64,000 bases of DNA, from assembly GCF_007859315.1 (NCBI RefSeq), contig NZ_VOHA01000008.1, positions 62,001-126,000 of the forward strand. Direction: 5' to 3'. This DNA is from Reyranella sp. CPCC 100927. Lineage in GTDB: Bacteria > Pseudomonadota > Alphaproteobacteria > Reyranellales > Reyranellaceae. Within the stretch, counting starts at the first letter, position 1. Every line of letters begins with the position of its first letter. Position numbers and translations under genes: made by a program. The notes beneath the pieces were generated by a model that worked only from the letters and a program-made list of their open reading frames with translations, had not been told where the DNA came from and made no database searches. This document shows positions 40,123 through 49,142 of the stretch, piece by piece.

Positions 40123-42759
40123 ATGGCCGTCGATCTGAAATCACTTGTCAGCAAGCTCAATGCTCCGTGTCGCAAGGCCCTCGAAGATGCTGCTGGCCTG
40201 ACCATGTCGCGCACGCACTACAACGTCGAGATCGAGCATTGGTTACTTAAGCTTATCGAAATCAAGGACGGCGACATCGCCAAAATCCTGTCGCGTTATG
40301 AGGCCGACCTCGGCCGCCTGACCGGCGAACTCAACCGCGCGATCGAACGCTTCAAGACCGGCAACGGCCGTCCGCCCGGTCTGTCGCCGCAGGTCGTGGG
40401 CCTGGCGCGCGAAGGCTGGATCTACGCCTCGGTCAACCGCCAAGCGCACGAAGTGCGCTCCGGCCACCTGCTCGTCGCCATGCTGAGCGACGAGACCATG
40501 TCGATCGCCGCGCGCAATGCGTCGGCGCAACTCGCCAAGATTCCCGTCGAAACACTGGCGCGCGATTTCGATCAGGCCACCGACGGGTCGAGCGAAGCCA
40601 AGGCCGCGGCTGCCGTATCGGACGTTCAGGCCGGTGCCGGCGCTGCCGGCGCGGCGCCCCGCAAGGGCCCCAGCGGCGCGCTTGATCTGTACACGACCGA
40701 CCTGACGGCGCGCGCCAAGGCTGGCAAGCTCGATCCCGTGCTGGGGCGCGATCCCGAGATCCGCCAGTGCATCGACATCCTGCTGCGCCGCCGGCAGAAC
40801 AACCCGATCCTCACCGGCGAGGCGGGTGTCGGCAAGACATCGGTGGTCGACGGCCTGGCGCTGAAGATCGCGGCCGACGATGTGCCCGACAAGCTCAAGG
40901 GCTGTGCCATCCGCGTGCTCGACCTCGGCCTGCTGCAGGCCGGCGCCGGCATGAAGGGCGAGTTCGAGAACCGCCTGAACGGCGTGCTGCAGGACGTCAA
41001 GGCCTCGCCGCAGCCCATCATCATGTTCATCGACGAAGCCCACATGATGATCGGTGCCGGCGGCCAGGCCGGCCAGGGCGACGCCGCGAACCTGCTGAAG
41101 CCGGCGCTGGCGCGCGGCGAGTTGCGTACCATCGCCGCCACCACGTGGGCGGAATACAAGAAATACTTCGAGCGCGATCCGGCGCTGACACGACGCTTCC
41201 AGGTCGTGAAGGTCGAGGAGCCGGACGAGCGCAACGGCATCGAGATGCTGCGCGGTGTCGCCACCGTCATGGAGCAACATCACAAGGTGCGCGTGCTCGA
41301 CGAGGCTGTGCAGGAAGCGGTGCGCCTGTCGAACCGCTACATCGCCGGTCGCCAGCTGCCAGACAAGGCGATCAGCGTGCTCGACACGGCCTGCGCCCGT
41401 GTTGCCATGGCACAGGCCTCGACGCCGGCCGCGGTCGAGGATTCGCGGCGCCAGATCGAGATGCTCGACGTGCGCCTCAACATCCTGCGCCGCGAACAGC
41501 AAGCCGGCGGCGACCATGCAACCGACATTGCCGAAGGCGACCTGGAGGCGGCCAAGCTGCGCGAGGAACTGAAGGGCCTCGAGGAGCGCTGGGCCAAGGA
41601 GAAGGTGCTGGTCGACGAAGTCACCGTGCTGCGCGCCGATCTCGAAGGCGAGTTGAACGAGGACGAGCGGCCGGCCAAGAAGGCGGCACTAGACGCCAAG
41701 TGGTCGGAACTCAAAGCCCTGCAGGGCGAGACGCCGCTGGTCATGCCGCTGGTCGACGGCCAGGCAGCGGCGGCCATCGTCGCCGACTGGACCGGCATTC
41801 CCGTCGGCCGCATGATGGGCGACCAGATCCGCACGGTCCTCAATCTCAAGGACAAGATGGCCGAGCGCGTGATCGGCCAGGATCACGCCCTGGAGCTGAT
41901 CGCCAAGGGCATGCGCACGGCCCGTGCCCGCATGCAGGATCCGCGCAAGCCGCTGGGCGTGTTCATGCTCGCCGGCACGTCAGGCACCGGCAAGACCGAG
42001 ACGGCGCTGACCTTGGCAGAGCAGATGTATGGCGGCGACCAGGCGCTGACCATCATCAACATGAGCGAGTTCAAGGAGGAGCATAAGGTCTCCATGCTGG
42101 TCGGCTCGCCGCCGGGCTATGTCGGTTACGGCGAGGGCGGCGTGCTCACCGAGGCGGTGCGCCGGCACCCCTACTCCGTGGTGCTGCTGGACGAGGTCGA
42201 GAAGGCCCACCCCGGCGTGCAGGACGTCTTCTACCAGGTGTTCGACAAGGGCATGCTGCGCGACGGCGAGGGCCGCGACATCGATTTCAAGAATACGGTG
42301 ATCATCCTCACGTCCAACGCCGGCACCGATTTGATCGCCAAGCTCTGTGCCGACCCCGACACCCGGCCCAATCCGGATGCCCTGAACGAGGCCCTGCACC
42401 CGGAGTTGCTGAAGACCTTCAAGCCGGCCTTCCTCGGCCGTATCACGATCGTGCCGTACTACCCGCTGGACGAGCAGACGATCAAGAAGATCGTCCGCCT
42501 GCAGCTCGGCCGCGTCGTCAAGCGCGTCGCGGAAAACTACAAAGCATCAATGACTTATGCCGAAGAAATGGTCGACACCATCGCGGCGCGCTGCACCGAG
42601 GTTGCCTCCGGTGCCCGCAACATTGAGCAGATCATCCAGCGGACTCTGCTACCCGAACTGTCCAGCAGCTTCCTTGGCGCTTTGGCGGATGGAAAAGTTA
42701 TCCACAAGGTCCATGTCGGGGTAGACAAGGAAGGACGGTTCGAGTATATGATTGAGTAA
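40123..42759 (+). CDS. tssH: T6SS sheath-disassembly ATPase TssH (ClpV)
   Basis: This AAA+ ATPase recycles the contracted TssB/TssC sheath. The protein has 878 residues. An N-terminal Clp-N domain with the segment HYNVEIEHWLLKLIE is followed by two ATPase domains. Walker A of the first is GEAGVGKT (about 232) and of the second GTSGTGKT (about 618). Walker B motifs are IIMFIDEAHMM and VVLLDEVEKAHP. The middle region is ClpV-like and shorter than in ClpB. Immediate neighbours hcp and vgrG confirm the role. GGGGAG lies eight bases before the ATG. Confidence 0.96.
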   Translation: MAVDLKSLVSKLNAPCRKALEDAAGLTMSRTHYNVEIEHWLLKLIEIKDGDIAKILSRYEADLGRLTGELNRAIERFKTGNGRPPGLSPQVVGLAREGWIYASVNRQAHEVRSGHLLVAMLSDETMSIAARNASAQLAKIPVETLARDFDQATDGSSEAKAAAAVSDVQAGAGAAGAAPRKGPSGALDLYTTDLTARAKAGKLDPVLGRDPEIRQCIDILLRRRQNNPILTGEAGVGKTSVVDGLALKIAADDVPDKLKGCAIRVLDLGLLQAGAGMKGEFENRLNGVLQDVKASPQPIIMFIDEAHMMIGAGGQAGQGDAANLLKPALARGELRTIAATTWAEYKKYFERDPALTRRFQVVKVEEPDERNGIEMLRGVATVMEQHHKVRVLDEAVQEAVRLSNRYIAGRQLPDKAISVLDTACARVAMAQASTPAAVEDSRRQIEMLDVRLNILRREQQAGGDHATDIAEGDLEAAKLREELKGLEERWAKEKVLVDEVTVLRADLEGELNEDERPAKKAALDAKWSELKALQGETPLVMPLVDGQAAAAIVADWTGIPVGRMMGDQIRTVLNLKDKMAERVIGQDHALELIAKGMRTARARMQDPRKPLGVFMLAGTSGTGKTETALTLAEQMYGGDQALTIINMSEFKEEHKVSMLVGSPPGYVGYGEGGVLTEAVRRHPYSVVLLDEVEKAHPGVQDVFYQVFDKGMLRDGEGRDIDFKNTVIILTSNAGTDLIAKLCADPDTRPNPDALNEALHPELLKTFKPAFLGRITIVPYYPLDEQTIKKIVRLQLGRVVKRVAENYKASMTYAEEMVDTIAARCTEVASGARNIEQIIQRTLLPELSSSFLGALADGKVIHKVHVGVDKEGRFEYMIE

Positions 42760-42881
42760 TCGCTCATATCGAGCTTGTCCTCCGGCGAAACGAGAACGCG
42801 GCTCTGCCCGGGAGCCCAGCGGGATCGGGGGACTAACCGGGCGGTGCGTGAGGAGGCCGAGGGGCCCTTTAGGAGGACAAA

Positions 42882-43367
42882 ATGGCTGAAGACAGAACAT
42901 ACCTGAAGCTTGATGGCATCGAAGGTGAGTCGACCGACACCAAGTTTTCGAAGCAGATCCAGGTCATCGGTGAGGTGGCTTGGTCGGTCGCCAACCACGG
43001 CGCCCAGATGAGCGCAGGTTATGCCTCGGGCGGTTCGGGCGGTGCCAAGGCGGACTTCTCGCCGATCACCTTCATGAAGTCGGTGGACAAGGGCACGCCC
43101 AAGCTGATGACGGCCTGCGCCACCGGCAAGCCGATCCCCAAGGCGGTCTTCTCCGAGATCGAAACCGCGGGCGACGGCACCAGCAGCCTGCGCCGTGAGA
43201 CGACTCTGGAAGACGTGATGGTGACGGCCGTTCACCGCTCGGGCGGACACGACCAGATCACGATCCACTATCAGAAGATCGAGTTCAAGTTCATCGAGCG
43301 CGACGGCAAGGGCAACGCGACGCCCCACTCCGCCAAGTTCGACGTCGCGAAGGCCGAGAAGGGCTGA
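42882..43367 (+). CDS. hcp: T6SS tube protein Hcp (TssD)
   Basis: Hcp forms the hexameric rings that stack into the inner tube and carry effectors. The 161-residue protein has typical segments YLKLDGIEGEST at the N-terminus and KVEF-like strands towards the C-terminus (IHYQKIEFKFIE). No extended effector domain is fused. A very strong ribosome site TAGGAGGACAAAATG precedes it, which fits the high expression of Hcp. It is 122 bases after tssH and is followed by a hairpin terminator. Confidence 0.95.
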   Translation: MAEDRTYLKLDGIEGESTDTKFSKQIQVIGEVAWSVANHGAQMSAGYASGGSGGAKADFSPITFMKSVDKGTPKLMTACATGKPIPKAVFSEIETAGDGTSSLRRETTLEDVMVTAVHRSGGHDQITIHYQKIEFKFIERDGKGNATPHSAKFDVAKAEKG

Positions 43368-43400
43368 TCTGCCCGGGTTACGGCTCAACCATCCAAGAGC

Positions 43401-43426
43401 ACGGCGCGGCCCCCAAGCCGCGCCGT
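43401..43426. terminator. Bidirectional hairpin terminator after hcp
   Basis: A perfect ten-base stem ACGGCGCGGC / GCCGCGCCGT with a six-base loop lies between the convergent hcp and periplasmic-protein genes. Only short T stretches follow, so the strength is uncertain. Confidence 0.7.
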
Positions 43427-43433
43427 TGCCTAT

Positions 43434-44114
43434 TCAACGCGATTTACCTTTGGCACCAGAATGGGCATCGGGCTTGTCGGGCGAGAGGATGTAGCTGAGG
43501 CGCAGTTGGCGAACAGCGGGACGCGACGAGGTCGGACCGGCGACGGCCAGGATCAGTTCGATCACCCGTTGCTTGTCGTCGGCGCCACGGAACACCACCA
43601 GGCGGCCATCGGATGTCGGTATGTTGCGGGCGATCGTTTCCTTCTTGAAACGCAAGTCGTCGGTCAGGAAGTAATTGCGCAAGACGTTGGCAAGGCCGGT
43701 CACCATATCCGCTCCGGCGGGGCCGACGGCGTTCCACAGTATGTTGACCTGGATCAGGGCCTTGGACCGTTGCCCCAGCACGTAGGCGATCTGACCATCC
43801 CCTGTGCCCTCGATCAGATCACGTGCCACGATCTCAAGCACACGGGTTCGTTCGACGGGATGTTGCGATGCTTTGACAGCGGCATCGGCAAGACCGAAGT
43901 CGGTCCGGATCGCGGCACGAACCTGCGCTTCCTTCATGCCGAACCGCGCCGACCGGAAACCTTCGATGCCGGAATGGACGTCCGATGCGGATGTTTGTCC
44001 GGTTGTCGGTGTCGTTGCTCCCGGTGTCTGGCTCACGGCTCCAGGCGCGGTGGCAACGGCGCACACCATGACGAAGAGACAGGCGAACTGACGGCGGAGC
44101 CAGGTTGCGTTCAT
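43434..44114 (-). CDS. Secreted/periplasmic protein of unknown function in the T6SS locus
   Basis: This is a 226-residue exported protein. An N-terminal signal peptide (RRQFACLFVMVCAVATAPGAVSQ) is followed by a Thr/Pro linker and a domain beginning IEGFRSARFGMKEAQVRAAI. GFRSARFGMKEA-type segments are common in short envelope proteins whose domains bind ligands. A second part includes AYVLGQRSKALIQVNILW. No catalytic motif was found. It lies on the opposite strand between hcp and vgrG. It may be an accessory lipoprotein-like factor, an immunity protein or unrelated. No lipobox is evident. The ATG at 44114 has a weak ribosome site. A longer open frame upstream lies within vgrG on the other strand and is spurious. 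Confidence 0.65.
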   Translation of the reverse strand: MNATWLRRQFACLFVMVCAVATAPGAVSQTPGATTPTTGQTSASDVHSGIEGFRSARFGMKEAQVRAAIRTDFGLADAAVKASQHPVERTRVLEIVARDLIEGTGDGQIAYVLGQRSKALIQVNILWNAVGPAGADMVTGLANVLRNYFLTDDLRFKKETIARNIPTSDGRLVVFRGADDKQRVIELILAVAGPTSSRPAVRQLRLSYILSPDKPDAHSGAKGKSR

Positions 44115-44237
44115 TGCGGTTCCATCTGTCGCACAAAAAGTGAGGAAGCGTTCGTTTTTTCTTGACCGCTGGGGAGATGCGACCCAAACTCCCGCATTGA
44201 TCCAGCGGAACGATCGTGCCGCACAAGGGGTACAGTT

Positions 44238-46085
44238 ATGGCTAGGTTTACGCAGAATCGGAAGTTTCTGCAGATCGAGTCTTCCCTCGGTCCCGACACG
44301 CTCATTCTCCAGGGGCTCTCGGGAGAAGACGCGATCAATGAGCTCTACCGCTTTCGGATCGAAGCCATATCGCCGGAAGAGGTGATCGCACCGGCGAAGA
44401 TCCTCAATCAGCCCGCCGGAATTAGAATCGGCCCCCCGGACGACTCCTATCGGTGGCTGCACGGCATCATCACGCACTACTCGCAACACGGCGCAGTGCG
44501 CAATTTCGTATCGGGCGAAACCTATTACCGCTATCGCTTCGACCTTGCGCCCAAGATGTGGCTCCTGACGCAGCGTAAGGAATGCCGCATTTTCCAGAAC
44601 ATGTTCACGAAGGACGTCGTCACCAAGGTCCTGGCCGAGATCGGCGTCACGCCCGCCGTGATGCCCTCTTCGCCAGGGAAGAAGTGGGAGACGTGCGTCC
44701 AGTACATGGAAACCGATTTCGCCTTCGTCTCGCGCCTGATGGAAGAGGAAGGCTGGTTCTATTTCCACAAGCACAGCCAGTCCAAACACGACCTCTATAT
44801 CGTCGACGACTCCAGCAAGTACTACCCGATCGAGGGCGGCCCCAACGTCTATATCGGCCACAAGAATACCCAGACCCACAGCATCAGGGGCTGGGAGGTG
44901 GAGCAGCGCATCCTGCCGACGGAGTGGGAGACGGGGGATTTCAGCTATCTGAAAGTCGACCAGTCGAGCGCCAAGCCCGGTACGGTGCTGCCCAAGCCGG
45001 TGTCGACGCCGCTGACGATCTTCGACTATCCCGGCGGCCATATGGACACCGGCGACCAGCAGACCCGCGCCAAGCACCGGATGGAGGCCGTCGAGTCCGG
45101 CAGCAATGTCGCGACGGGCCACGGCACGTCCGTGTTCTTCTCGGCCGGCGCCCACTTCGTGCTGCAGGATCACTATACTGCCAGCGAAAACGGCAAGCCG
45201 TGGGTCATCGCCCGCGTGCAGCACATGGTCACGGACCTGACGGAAATCACGTCGGAGACCACGCCGCCGTCCTATTCGAACACCTTTACCTGCGCGCCCA
45301 AGAACAGCAACCTGCGGCCACCGCGCTCGACACCGCGCCCGATCATCCCCGGCACGCAAACGGCCATCGTGACAACGGCCCAAGGGTCGATGGACCCGGA
45401 GGGCCATGGCCGGGTCAAGGTGATGTTCCATTGGGTTGCCAAGGGCCGCGGCCGCGGTTCCGGTGAATCGTGCTGGGTCCGCGTGGCACAGCCCTTCGCC
45501 GGCCCCAAGTTCGGCTTCCAGTATGTCCCCCAGGTCAACGATGAAGTCATCGTCGCCTTCATGGACGGCAATCCCGATCATCCCCTGATCATCGGATCGG
45601 TACACAACGGCAAGGCCAAGTATCCCTGGGACCTGCCCACGAACTGGACTCAGAGCGGTTTCCGTACGCGCGCCAACGGATCGGGCAAGTACGGCGAAAA
45701 GTCCAACGTCCTCCAGTTCGAGGACAAGGGCGGCAGCGAGCAAATCTGGCTGAACGCCTCGAAGGATCTGCTGCGCCAGATTGCCTTCAACGACAAATCG
45801 CAAGTCGGCAATGACCAGGATCAGCTCGTCGAGATGAACCGTACCCGCAAGGTCGGTATGAACGAGAAGGTCACCATCGGGCTGACCCAGCACATCAAGG
45901 CCGGAACCAAGATCGTCCTTGAGTGCGGCGCATCGAAAATAACAATGGATCCGGCCAGTATCAAAATGGAGTCGGTGATGATCACAATCAAAGGTTCGGC
46001 GATGCTGAAGGAAGAAGCGCCGATGATCAATATTGAAGCCGCCGGCATGTTGACGCTGAAGGGTGGTATCATATTCATCAACTGA
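44238..46085 (+). CDS. vgrG: T6SS spike protein VgrG (TssI)
   Basis: VgrG forms the trimeric tip of the injected tube. The 615-residue protein begins with the gp27-like part (LQIESSLGPDTLILQGLSG, FRIEAISPEE) followed by the OB-fold and gp5-like beta helix (GHGRVKVMFHWVAKG, PHDVNDEV-like segment PQVNDEVIVAFMDGNPDHP). It ends with short beta repeats (AGMLTLKGGIIFIN) and no fused effector domain. AAGGGG lies seven bases before the ATG. No PAAR gene was found beside it. The next gene probably encodes an associated protein. Confidence 0.95.
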   Translation: MARFTQNRKFLQIESSLGPDTLILQGLSGEDAINELYRFRIEAISPEEVIAPAKILNQPAGIRIGPPDDSYRWLHGIITHYSQHGAVRNFVSGETYYRYRFDLAPKMWLLTQRKECRIFQNMFTKDVVTKVLAEIGVTPAVMPSSPGKKWETCVQYMETDFAFVSRLMEEEGWFYFHKHSQSKHDLYIVDDSSKYYPIEGGPNVYIGHKNTQTHSIRGWEVEQRILPTEWETGDFSYLKVDQSSAKPGTVLPKPVSTPLTIFDYPGGHMDTGDQQTRAKHRMEAVESGSNVATGHGTSVFFSAGAHFVLQDHYTASENGKPWVIARVQHMVTDLTEITSETTPPSYSNTFTCAPKNSNLRPPRSTPRPIIPGTQTAIVTTAQGSMDPEGHGRVKVMFHWVAKGRGRGSGESCWVRVAQPFAGPKFGFQYVPQVNDEVIVAFMDGNPDHPLIIGSVHNGKAKYPWDLPTNWTQSGFRTRANGSGKYGEKSNVLQFEDKGGSEQIWLNASKDLLRQIAFNDKSQVGNDQDQLVEMNRTRKVGMNEKVTIGLTQHIKAGTKIVLECGASKITMDPASIKMESVMITIKGSAMLKEEAPMINIEAAGMLTLKGGIIFIN

Positions 46086-46116
46086 GGTCGTTGGGGCGGC
46101 ACGGTTGGAGGAGGCG

Positions 46117-46716
46117 ATGGCAGAGCAGGCGCAGCCGTTGGTAAAGCTGGTGACGACCACGGTCGGTGACGTCGCTGCATTGTGCGAACTGACCGCCCCG
46201 GCGAAGGACATGGTGCCCGGTGCACCCAACCCCGAGGCCTATATCGGTTCGCTGACCCAGGCGGGGTTGATGTCCGACGCCATCCGTTGGCTGGCGCAGG
46301 GCCTGCGTCCGCGGGAGAGCGTGTGGTGGGCCTGCCTGGCGGCACGTGCCTATGTCGAGTGGGGAAACACGCTTCCCGAGCCCGACATTGCCGCGCTCAC
46401 GGCAGCCGAAACCTGGGTTTTCAAGCCCGAGGAAGAGAACCGGCGCGCAGCCATGGCAAAAGCCCAGGACACAGGATACCAGAGCCCGGCCGCGTGGGCT
46501 GCCATTGCCGCGTTCTGGAGCGGCGGCAGCATGGCGCCACCCGAGTCGCCGGCGGTACCACCGCCACAGCATCTGATCGGTCGTGCCGTCTGGGGCGCCA
46601 TCATGATCGCCACCGGCTCCTCGCCGCCGGCGGACTTGGAGAAACGTCAACGGCAGCTTCTCGATCAAGGCCTGGACATCGCCCGAGGCGGCAACGGCCG
46701 CGGCAATGCCGGCTAA
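46117..46716 (+). CDS. T6SS-associated protein of unknown function (DUF6931-like)
   Basis: This is a 199-residue soluble protein beginning MAEQAQPLVKL. It is mostly helical, with segments such as LTQAGLMSDAIRWLAQGLRPRES, WWACLAARAYVEW and PAAWAAIAAFWSGGSM. It has no signal peptide and no enzyme motif. The ATG at 46117 follows GGAGGAGGCG. It starts 31 bases after vgrG, so it is likely translated with VgrG. Proteins of this type occur beside vgrG in alphaproteobacterial T6SS loci; a chaperone, adaptor or load role is plausible but unproven. The DUF name is from memory of similar proteins and should be confirmed. Confidence 0.65.
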   Translation: MAEQAQPLVKLVTTTVGDVAALCELTAPAKDMVPGAPNPEAYIGSLTQAGLMSDAIRWLAQGLRPRESVWWACLAARAYVEWGNTLPEPDIAALTAAETWVFKPEEENRRAAMAKAQDTGYQSPAAWAAIAAFWSGGSMAPPESPAVPPPQHLIGRAVWGAIMIATGSSPPADLEKRQRQLLDQGLDIARGGNGRGNAG

Positions 46717-46924
46717 CATTCCCGACGCGGAAGATCACGTCGGGTTCGGTGTTCATGCTGCAATCGCCGGGCGCCGCTCGCCGAACGCGATCTTCTATCA
46801 GCGCGACTGCCGGTAGATAGATCAGACGGCGCGCCGGGATGGCGCGGGCATGTCGCCATTGTGCTATGGTCGCGCCGGGCCCGCGGAACGGAACCTATTG
46901 CTGCGGGATTCGGAAGAGACACGC

Positions 46925-49138
46925 ATGAATGCCCCGCTTCGCCTTCGAGTCCACAAGGCGCCCCTGACCGAGACGCCGCCTGCTCCGCTTCTGCTGACGG
47001 GCAGCCCGGTGAGTATCGGCCGCCGTGATGACAACGGATGGGTGCTGCCCGACTCGACAGCGAGCGTTTCACGCAAGCACGCCACGGTCATGGAGCAGAA
47101 CGGCATCTGGCGGGTCGTCGATGAGTCGGCGAACGGGACGCTGCACAACGGCCAACTGGTCGGCCGCGGCAGCGCACGCCCCCTCGCCGCCGGTGACATC
47201 ATCAAGATCGGCGACTACGAGATCATCGTCGAGCCCTGCGAGGATATGGGCGGCGGCATGCGCCAGGGCATGCCCATGGCGCCGCCGGTGCAGCCGCTGA
47301 ATGATCCGTATGGTGTGGGCGATTTCGCGCGCGCCGACTTCGGTGCGCCGCCGCCGACGCCATCGGGACCATCGCCGTTCGATCCGCCACCGCCGGAACG
47401 GCTGGCCGAAGCGCCTCGTGCGATCGATCTGTTCGGCGATTTTGCCGCCCACCAGGTTGCCCCCGGCGTCGGGGTTCAGGCCAATCATGAGGCCCCCGTT
47501 GCCGCGTTCGGCGGACTGGACTCGCCCGTGGATCCGCTGGCGGCCCGCGGACCGAGCCCCTTCGGCGCTCCTGCCGGCGGATCGGACAGTCCGTTCGGCG
47601 CGCCGCCCGCCAGCGGGAACGACTGGGGATCGCCCGCGCCGAACCCGGCACCCAGCGCCGGCGCCCTGGTCAACGACCCGTTCTCCAATGTTGGCGGCGG
47701 GTCGGTCTTCGGCGACCAGTTCGGTTCGGCGGATGCCATCCGCAATCCCCTGTCGGGGGGATCACCGAGCGCCGATGCCGGCCTGAAGCCGGCTGATCCC
47801 TTCAACGCGCCTGGCGGTCCGTCGGTTTTCGGCAACGACGCCAGCCCGTTCGGCAATGCCGACCCTGTCGGCTACGGTCGTGAGCAGCCGCCGGCCGTGT
47901 TGGGTTTCGACGCGGTCGCCCTGCCTGAGATCGGCGGGTCCGGCGGCAACGCCGCGCTGCCATCTGATTGGAATACGGCGCCGATGTCGTCGGGACCCGC
48001 CGCGCCACCGCCGGAGTTTGATCCGATCGAGCAGGCGCTCGCCGGCCTGCAAACGCCCGGCGCACCCGGCGGCGGGTTGCCAGTCTCGCCGCAGCCGGCG
48101 ATCCCCCGGCCGGCGGGAAACGACGCCGCGAGCGGCGCCTTGTTTGGTACGCCCGGCCCGGCCCCTGCTGCCGGCGGTATGCCCCCACCGCGACCAGACG
48201 CATTGCCATCGGCGGCATCCTTCGGCCCGCTGCCCACAGGCAGTGATCAAGGACCGCCGAAGGGCGCGCCGCCGCCGGGCGGCGACTTTTTCGGTGCGCC
48301 GATGGGTGGCGCGCCGGTGATGGAGGATGTCTTCGCGCATCCTGGCGCACCGCCATCGGCCGTCCCTCCGTCGGCCAAGTCCGGCACGGCGGTGGGAACG
48401 CCCTCGACGCCCGCCGGTGCGCCGTCCCCGGCCTTCCAGCCACCGGCCGCCGGCGCCGTATGGCAGCAGCCGGCGCCACCACCGGCGCCTTCCCGGCCGG
48501 CGACTCCGGCGCCGACACCGGGCGCCGCCAAACCGGCTGCCGCGCCCGGCGGCGATGCCTTGTTGCGCGCCTTCATGGAAGGCGCCGGCCTGCAGCAGGT
48601 CCCCCCGGATCTGGACGCCGTACAAGCGATGCGCACGCTGGGATCTTCCAGCCGCGCCATCGTTTCCACGCTGGCACGGCTGCTGGAAGCCCGTCGCCTG
48701 CTGAAGGGCGAGTTCCGCATCACGCAAACCGTCGTCGGTGCGCGCGAGAACAACCCGCTCAAGTTCTCGATGGACGAGAGTGAATTGATGCTGGTGCTGC
48801 TGGGATCGGTCCGCCCCGGCTTTCAACGCGGCGAAGCCGCGGTGTGGGATGCCGGCCGCGATCTCGAAGCACACCAGTTGGCGATGTTGGCCGCCTTCCG
48901 CGCCGTCATGGATGCGGTTTTCGCCCGGCTGGCACCGGAAGCCATCGCGTCGAGCGAAGAGGCCGGCTTCTTCGGCCGCCTGTTGCCGCAGGCGCGCGAC
49001 GCGGCGCTGTGGGAGCGCTATGCCAAGATCTACGGCGACCTGCGGCAGGACATCGGCAACACCCTGGCCGGCCGGCTCGGGCAAATCTTCGCCGAGGCCT
49101 ACGAATCCGAGAACGGCCGCCGAGGCGGGTCGCGATAG
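46925..49138 (+). CDS. tagH: T6SS-associated FHA-domain protein TagH (ImpI)
   Basis: This is a 737-residue protein. The FHA domain (about residues 5-100) has the phosphothreonine-binding pattern VSIGRRDDNGWVLPDS, SVSRKHATV and NGTLHNGQL. A long middle region (about 120-540) is rich in Pro, Gly and Ala and looks disordered, with repeated short motifs such as SPFGAP. The C-terminal 190 residues form the TagH domain (FMEGAGLQQV, RLLKGEFRITQT, RENNPLKFS, FFGRLLP). In other T6SS loci FHA proteins work with a Thr kinase/phosphatase pair that sets assembly. Those two genes are not in this window. GGAAGAGA precedes the ATG. It is convergent with tssG with four bases between stops. Confidence 0.93.
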   Translation: MNAPLRLRVHKAPLTETPPAPLLLTGSPVSIGRRDDNGWVLPDSTASVSRKHATVMEQNGIWRVVDESANGTLHNGQLVGRGSARPLAAGDIIKIGDYEIIVEPCEDMGGGMRQGMPMAPPVQPLNDPYGVGDFARADFGAPPPTPSGPSPFDPPPPERLAEAPRAIDLFGDFAAHQVAPGVGVQANHEAPVAAFGGLDSPVDPLAARGPSPFGAPAGGSDSPFGAPPASGNDWGSPAPNPAPSAGALVNDPFSNVGGGSVFGDQFGSADAIRNPLSGGSPSADAGLKPADPFNAPGGPSVFGNDASPFGNADPVGYGREQPPAVLGFDAVALPEIGGSGGNAALPSDWNTAPMSSGPAAPPPEFDPIEQALAGLQTPGAPGGGLPVSPQPAIPRPAGNDAASGALFGTPGPAPAAGGMPPPRPDALPSAASFGPLPTGSDQGPPKGAPPPGGDFFGAPMGGAPVMEDVFAHPGAPPSAVPPSAKSGTAVGTPSTPAGAPSPAFQPPAAGAVWQQPAPPPAPSRPATPAPTPGAAKPAAAPGGDALLRAFMEGAGLQQVPPDLDAVQAMRTLGSSSRAIVSTLARLLEARRLLKGEFRITQTVVGARENNPLKFSMDESELMLVLLGSVRPGFQRGEAAVWDAGRDLEAHQLAMLAAFRAVMDAVFARLAPEAIASSEEAGFFGRLLPQARDAALWERYAKIYGDLRQDIGNTLAGRLGQIFAEAYESENGRRGGSR

Positions 49139-49142
49139 CCCA

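Noticed and set aside
44115-46229. Long minus-strand extension of the exported protein at 43434-44114, opposite vgrG
   Set aside because: This part is antisense to vgrG, which has clear motifs. The real protein starts with a signal peptide at 44114.
46706-46816. A 36-codon frame overlapping the end of the vgrG-linked gene
   Set aside because: The ATG overlaps the preceding stop region, but the short product has no recognisable motif and no clear ribosome site. It was considered as a PAAR remnant and does not fit.
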